64,000 bases of DNA from Agrostemma githago (Eukaryota; Streptophyta; Magnoliopsida; Caryophyllales; Caryophyllaceae): contig OY288242.1 in NCBI GenBank assembly GCA_958450325.1, positions 2,604,001-2,668,000 of the forward strand, read 5' to 3'. The notes beneath the pieces are model-generated. The model made no database searches. It had not been told where the DNA came from and worked only from the letters and a program-made list of their open reading frames with translations. A program made the translations under genes and the position numbers. Of this stretch, positions 58,761 through 64,000 are shown piece by piece. How positions within the stretch are numbered: position 1 is the first letter of the stretch; each line of letters begins with the position of its first letter.

Positions 58761-58989
58761 ATCCATCGTATCAGCCTGAAACTACCCGTCTTCAGCTGCC
58801 CTCCCATCGAATTGCATTAAAATATTTCTCTCTTCTCCCTCACCCATAAACTTTTCACCCTCACTAAATCGATCTTTTACTCAACCCAATTTTGTGGTTT
58901 AATCTTCTCCACTTTAATCAAATCTGTGATTTAATTTTTTACTTCTCTCAAATTCAATTTGACCATAAATTTCTTGGTCCTTTCCAAAT

Positions 58990-59264
58990 TACCGGCGAGT
59001 TTACACACCCTAGACTGGCGAGTTTTACGCACCCTAGACTGGCGAGTTTCGCACCCTAGACTGGCGAGTTACGCACCCGAGACTGGCACTCGAGATTACG
59101 AATTACGCACCCGAGACTGGCGAGTTTACGCACCTTGATGATACGTTCCGACACCCTAGACTTGCGAGTTACGCACCCTCACCCGACACTGGCGAGTTTG
59201 ATATGTTCCGACACCCTAGACTGGCGAGTTACGCACCCTCATCCGACACTGTCGAGTTTACGCA
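58990..59264. repeat. Minisatellite inside the TRIM
   Basis: About ten imperfect copies of a 20-25 bp unit, CACCCTAGACTGGCGAGTTT and variants, with interruptions such as GATATGTTCCGA. Frames are not preserved between units. Confidence 0.8.
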
Positions 59265-59331
59265 GCCGATATTCGTTCCTCTTGATTTTCAAGATTGTAC
59301 TTTCGCTCCGCCCGTACATCTTGCGGGAGCA

Positions 59332-59527
59332 TATTAGAGATATCGTATATATGTCAGGATATTATTTTCTCAAATTATGATTGTGATATAATTTAGTTTA
59401 GGTAATTTGTATCTTTTAGAATCTTCTAATTATTGTATACTTCTACCATAAGCAAACTTATGTATCTCATGTAATGTCCTATATATAGGACCTTTATTCA
59501 TCAATAATATTCATGCAATTCATAACA
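59332..59527 (+). repeat. Right LTR of the TRIM
   Basis: Identical to the left LTR except for one base. Confidence 0.9.
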
Positions 59528-60229
59528 ATCCTAATCAATATTCGGTACATAAATCTTTACTTTTATTTTATTTTCACTTTCAACATTTACTTAAACCTAT
59601 TGATAACCAATTTCTAATTCATGATTGCAGACGTAGTTGCCAAATTTATCGAGTACCATCCAGTTCGGATATAAGCTAAAGGAAATCACTAGACAACAAT
59701 TATGCTTGAAAATTGCGAGTGAGTCCATATTCTAATCTTAACGTCAATATTAGTAACATCAACTTTTCATATTTTTAACACTATAATACCTTGCAATGCA
59801 GGAAAGAACAATTGAAATGTTCAATTTTTGGTGATGTTTTAACGGATATTATAAGCATCGTTAATACTTATATCGAAAAGCCTCGACCTGTTTTAGTGCT
59901 AAGGCATGTCAAAATTTCCGAGTGGAAAGGTACTCTATCTACCACCACATCCTAACACCTCCGAAAATAAATTAAAGGCATTGAAAAAATTATCAAATTT
60001 ACACAATTTCTGCAATGTTTTAGGTGAAATCATCATTGTGACTAGAGATGCAACAAAAATAGAGGTCGAGCCACCTCTTGAGGAAGTGAACTCATTTAAA
60101 AAGATGTGAGTACCGTCTAATTCCACTTTCTTAATTATTTTTAAAATGTTTTTGGCACAGATTTGTTTTATATCACAATTTTTTCCTCTTTTATTTTCGT
60201 CTTTTAATATTAACGTTAACAATGACTCA

Positions 60230-60717
60230 TTTAAAAAGATGTGAGTTTTATACTCTATAATGATACTGTTTCCTTAGTAATTCCACGCTATAATGATACT
60301 GTTTCCTTAGTAATGATACTCTTTTAATATCACGCTTTTTTACATTATTAGTAGCAGCAAGCAATTAGTAGCAGAATTGTTTTATATCACGCTATTTTTA
60401 GTAATCCGTCTTACATTATTTATTTAGCAGCAATTATTTGCAAAACTTTTTTTTTTATCAAATATTAGTGTTACTTTTTGGTTTTATATCACATTGTTTT
60501 GTTTTATATCACATTTATTTTTGATTTATATGACATTTTTTTTTTTGCCGTTTTTCATTATTAACTTTAGCAGCAATTATTTACACAAATTTTTTTGTCG
60601 GTCTTACATTATTAACTTTAGCAGCAATTATTTACTCAATTTTTTATACTCTATAATGATACTGTTCCCTTAGTAATTCCACTTTCTTAATTATTTTTAA
60701 AACATTTTCGGCACATA
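60230..60717. repeat. AT-rich simple and tandem repeats in an intron of the RPA-like gene
   Basis: TATAATGATACTGTTTCCTT occurs at about 60258 and 60288 and, with changes, at 60651. TTTAGCAGCAATTATTTAC occurs at about 60424, 60568 and 60615. TTTTATATCACA words alternate between. Confidence 0.6.
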
Positions 60718-60875
60718 GGTACCCTCCCGCAAATTCACCCGATAGATGGAAATTGAGAGTCCCTCCATCATTGTCTACCACTCCAATAAGCATTCTAACT
60801 GGAGCAACAACAATGACACTATCTCAAATCAAGAGTAGCACAAAGGTTCGTCTTTATACTTATACTAGTTGGTAA

Positions 60876-60894
60876 GCCCGTGCGATGCACGAGC
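60876..60894 (-). terminator. Helitron 3' terminal hairpin
   Basis: GCTCGTGC-ATC-GCACGGGC on - with one mismatch in an 8-bp stem, 7 bp before CTAG. Such hairpins mark the end of rolling-circle transfer in Helitrons. Confidence 0.85.
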
Positions 60895-61040
60895 CGCTTT
60901 TTAGTACCTACGATAGTGACTCGTAGTTATGTTAAAAATTAATATGGCCCGACCGTTTCCCGAGTTATAATAATGAATAATATTGGTTAAATTATCAACG
61001 AATACAACTCCATCTGATAGTAGATTAATCGTAGTCGAGG

Positions 61041-61215
61041 CTATGATAGTGCAGATAATATAATAATGCAGTACAAAACTATGAGGAATAACTATCGTTA
61101 CGTAAATTGTGAACACCTCCTTGTAAACTATGCTAGTGCAGATAATATAATAATGCAGTACAAAACTATGAGGAATAACTATCGTTAGGTAAATTCGTGA
61201 ACACCTCCTTGTAAA
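61041..61215. repeat. 87-bp tandem duplication at the end of the helicase gene
   Basis: CTATGATAGTGCAGATAATA (61041) and CTATGCTAGTGCAGATAATA (61128) start two copies with a few differences. The right copy contains the helicase stop codon, and the left copy repeats the last codons in untranslated sequence. Confidence 0.85.
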
Positions 61216-63882
61216 CAATGTTTCTCGTGTGTCCCTTGAATTGTTGCTCCCTATCATCGATGTAGAACCTTAAGCCCTCCGGCGACGTCGTTCTCGAAGC
61301 AGCCACATAAAGTTGGCCATGACTGAAAACCGGTTGCGGGAGATAAACTCCAACATGTTTAAGCGACTGGCCTTGGCTTTTATTTATCGTCATTGCGTAG
61401 CATGTCCGTAAAGGATACTGTCGTCGCTTGAGAACAAATGGGATCTTTGGGTCCTTTGATGTCATGATTATCCTGGGGATTAAGACCTTGTTGCCGTCCC
61501 TTGATCCCGTTATTATCTTGCCTTCAACAACGAACTTTCCAAGCTTTGTTATAAAAAGTCGTGTTCCATTACATAATCCTCGGGACGGGTTAATATTCCT
61601 CAATAACATAACAGACATACCTACCTTGAGTCTCAGTTCGTGATGTGGCAAACCCTGTACGACGAGGCTGTTCAAATACTCAGTCGGGTATAATGCAAGC
61701 TGTTCTTTACATTCTGTTGATGAAGAACATATCTCGTCACAACTCTTGTACAACATTTGCTCCTCGGGAAGGAGAGCAGACATAAAATTGTTTATTAAGT
61801 CTGCTGTCTCGTTCAGAGGCGTAAGTATCGCCCTTTCTCGGAGGTAGGTGTCATCACGGTATCTTTCGTAAAAGTTAGGATACATTTCCGCCACCACCCT
61901 ATCGAGATTTAGTTCCCCCAGGAACCCGATGTACTCCTCAGGTATCTGAACCCACGTTGCTTCTGTCTCGCCTTCCTCTGCTTTTGCATCAAGAGTGCTG
62001 CCACCCAACGCTAGTAGCCATTCGTTGAACAACTTATTTCTCCGCTGCCTCTCCACATCCCCATGTTCTTCAACAACTCTCATGCTCTTCTTTAGTAAGA
62101 AGACTTTGCAATCGTTCCATATATACGACCTGCTTATTGATGCCTGGACGACGTCTTGTCGGGAACCTCTAGCAATGATAGGAAGGACTTGACGGAAATC
62201 GCCCCCGAGCAACACAACTTTCCCCCCAAACGGCCTTGACACTGCCGTGGGTTCTTTAAACCCCATTAAATCTCTCAGCGTCCTATCCAATGCCTCGAAA
62301 GCAAATCTGTCGTCCATCGGGGCCTCATCCCAAATTATCAATGACGTTTGTCGGATGAGGTCAGCGAGTTGGCTTTGTTGCGAAATGTTACACGTTGAGT
62401 TCTCATATAAGTCAATCGGTATACCGAATCTACTGTGTGCGGTCCGTCCTCCTGGTAAAAGCAGCGCCGCTATACCTGCGACATTGACACCAATAGACAC
62501 GTTCAAAATGTAATCTACTAAGGAGAAATCAACTATAGTACTGCAATCTTTAATCGTTAACATGACCGTAAATCTAATATCACCGTAAGCCACAAAACAA
62601 TCGCAGAAAAACAGAGTTGTAAACGATACCTGAAGACGCTACGTTCAGCACTATTTTACTATCCGCACGCAACCTTGCCGAGAGAGTGTTGTATAGGAAC
62701 GTCTTCCCTGTACCACCGTGACCATATATAAACATGACCCCTCCCTTATTGTTCGTAACTGCATCCATTACCTCTGCATACACCGTCCGTTGTTCCGTGT
62801 TCAGTTGCCCGATCTTTAACAACCAATCTTGATGCAGCTGTGCTGGATCATACACCCTTTCATCTCGTATGAGCCTGTTATCCATCCCCTTGACACACTC
62901 TTGGCTTGGCAGTGGCATCTCCTTGACGTCCTGCAACGTCTTGCCATATCTCATTAGAACTTTATCAATCTCGACCAGTGTGTACGGCCTCTTTGCCTCC
63001 TCGTGAAGTATAAGCGTCGGATGATTGAACTCCTTTCTTTTTTTTCTCTCAATATCTTCAGAAAGCATGCTATAGGAATCTTCCCACAGAGACTTGATGT
63101 CAGTCACTTCACAGAATAAGACGATCGTAACGAAAAGATCCCTTAGCTGAGACGGCATCGCCCACAAACGTGCCTTCGTCAGAGCCTCATTCCACTCCTT
63201 GTCGTTACTAAGGAGACCGAGTGCTAAACAGGCTTCCTTATACGAAGGATAAAGGTGACCATCTACGGTCCTGATGTCCTCGAACGAAGTCGGACCTTTG
63301 ACCGTGTTGAGCAGAAGACGGAGGTAATACCTCTCTCCGGCCGTTGGGTGCACGAATGCCACTCTGCCTATACTCCTGCCTCTAGATCGCTTAACCCACC
63401 CAGCGTTCCATACATATTTTGACGGAAACTGTGCATACGTTAGTTCCCTCGCCTCTGGATCTCTTGCATTCATCGCCAACCATCCCGTTAACATTGTATC
63501 ACAGTTGTTCGCCCTGCCTATAACACGTTGTAAATTGGATGTGTCGCTTAACACAACGAACTGTTCTCCCGGCAAATGTATGGGCAAACGGGTAACTGAG
63601 GGGTTTCGCTGGTGGATGTCGAAACCATACAATCTCCAAGAGGCTTCACATGCCGAGAGGTAACGACAATCTAGGTAGGCACTTACCTCGTCGTCTTGGT
63701 CGTTCTTCAATGTGAAAGTTGCTTTGTCTGGACCTTTCAAAATGTATTTGAAGAGATACTTTATAGCTCGTGCTGTATTACACCATTCAACGTTTATATG
63801 GGCGTTGAACATTAAGAGCAAGCCGGGGTTGTACGGAACTATATGTCTGTTGTCCATCAGATGCTCCCCTTTTCGAATGTGC
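61166..63882 (-). CDS. Helitron replication initiator/helicase (RepHel), C-terminal part
   Basis: Two exons on -: 63882-62630 and 62475-61166, in frame across TCAG|GTATCG and GTCGCAG|GTATAG; about 853 codons in the window, with more exons upstream. Near the start, IKYLFKYILKG holds the two catalytic tyrosines (YxxxY) of the HUH Rep domain, which cut and rejoin DNA. The PIF1-type helicase follows: Walker A GHGGTGKTFLYNT (end of exon A), Walker B LIIWDEAPM, GGDFRQVLPI, LRTCYAMTINKSQGQSL and LYVAASRTTSPEGLRF. Both exons are open, with no stop or shift, so the visible part could be functional. The HUH histidines lie outside the window. The stop is TAG at 61166-61168. Confidence 0.9.
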
Positions 63883-64000
63883 CTGCAGATAACAAAATTA
63901 ATTGCAATAAGAAAATGATCATACGTGGCCTCAATAAAGGTGATAATTAATCCTTAAAGAATGTGCACCCAATTCGCCCAGTACCTGTTGTTCTCACGTC
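63883..64000 (-). other. Intron and possible upstream exon of the Helitron gene
   Basis: On -, TTATCTGCAG at 63892-63883 is the acceptor for the exon starting at 63882. The sequence to 64000 is too short to place the previous exon. Confidence 0.5.

Larger units (their letters stand above)
58549..59527. mobile_element. TRIM (terminal-repeat retrotransposon in miniature), 979 bp
   Basis: Two 196-bp direct repeats (58549-58744, 59332-59527) differ at a single base (GGATCT versus GGACCT). The target duplication ATCCT is at 58544-58548 and 59528-59532. TGGTATCAGAGCCTAG follows the first repeat directly as a primer site for initiator tRNA-Met; GCGGGAGCA precedes the second. The 587-bp interior has no coding sequence. 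The LTRs start TATTAG and end AACA, that is TA...CA instead of TG...CA. Confidence 0.92.
58012..60840 (+). pseudogene. RPA70-like OB-fold protein (Helitron-associated type), broken
   Basis: Exon 1 58012-58197 (MAFQFQPKSISEITPN, ...VELILVDNS), exon 2 from 58291 (GTTIQATVKEKLV, FKEGVIYTISKF) with TAG at 58438-58440, after which the same frame still reads LEYSTKVMAMHPDTNI and NLISFNDIIHMNVHP up to a TRIM insertion at 58549. Later exon-like pieces: about 59628-59720 (YKLKEITRQQLCLKIAS after a shift), 59801-59930 (IFGDVLTDIISIVNTYI...KISEWK), 60025-60105 and 60718-60846 (STTPISILTGATTMTLSQIK). The first parts match the N-terminal OB domain of RPA1-like proteins, many of which are carried by plant Helitrons; they bind single-stranded DNA. 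Stop, shift and TRIM show it is dead. Confidence 0.7.
60865..64000 (-). mobile_element. Helitron, 3' half with Rep/helicase gene
   Basis: On - the element ends in a hairpin (60894-60876), TTACCAA... and CTAG at 60868-60865, followed by host T, as expected for insertion between A and T. It encodes a RepHel-type protein. The 5' end lies beyond the window. On its left it interrupts the RPA-like pseudogene 18 bp past an exon end. Confidence 0.85.

Noticed and set aside
59135..59380. 81-codon frame in the TRIM interior
   Set aside because: Made of minisatellite units whose length does not keep a frame; no protein support.

Overview
The window looks like a gene-poor, repeat-rich stretch of a dicot nuclear genome. 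Introns are GT-AG with pyrimidine-tract acceptors, and plant LTR retrotransposons, CACTA, hAT, Stowaway and Helitron elements fill most of it. Frequent ACGGAGTA-type motifs and Tat-type elements would fit a member of the Caryophyllales, but that placement is inference. Only about four host genes or gene remnants stand out from the repeats.

Layout. (1) 1-7968: 3' part of a Tat-lineage Ty3 retrotransposon on + (element A): intact end of pol, a spliced antisense gene with a plant mobile domain and its own TATA box, a polypurine tract and a complete 2.65 kb 3' LTR. It sits in the transposase gene of a CACTA element whose remainder runs to 10731. (2) 10732-18800: a ~332 bp tandem satellite, invaded by that CACTA element and by two related L1-type LINEs (10959-13606 and 14282-18461, both -). 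(3) 18800-22870: mostly unassigned sequence with one tRNA-derived SINE and one small gene for a secreted cysteine-rich peptide (21697-21894, -). (4) 22875-40580: a decayed Ty1/copia element (-, TSD ATACT) containing a 12 kb pol-less Tat element (23648-35670, -, TSD GTTTG), whose 3' LTR contains an hAT deletion derivative. (5) 40586-42700: an old copia relic and several MITEs. (6) 42823-56090: the genic part: a five-exon gene for a small coiled-coil protein with an EAR motif (+), an orphan terminal exon (-), an aspartic protease pseudogene (-) and a FRIGIDA-like gene (-). (7) 56370-64000: an hAT MITE, a 1 kb nest of inverted and tandem repeats, an RPA-like pseudogene (+) carrying a young 979 bp TRIM, and the 3' half of an autonomous-type Helitron (-) that ends in an intron of the RPA-like gene.

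The most unusual signal is a module of two 12-bp near-palindromes, ACTCGRYCGAGT, always in pairs with a start-to-start distance of 21 bp in element A and 22-23 bp in the nested Tat element. In both element types two pairs lie 24-130 bp upstream of the LTR TATA box. Further pairs lie deeper in the LTRs, and three pairs sit in the intron of the antisense gene. Their position and spacing are kept although much of the LTR sequence around them has diverged, which suggests a promoter element or structural signal.

Relative ages from the nesting: satellite, then CACTA and LINEs, then element A; old copia relic, then copia, then pol-less Tat (LTRs about 2% different over the part compared), then hAT; RPA-like gene, then TRIM (1 difference in 196 bp) and Helitron.
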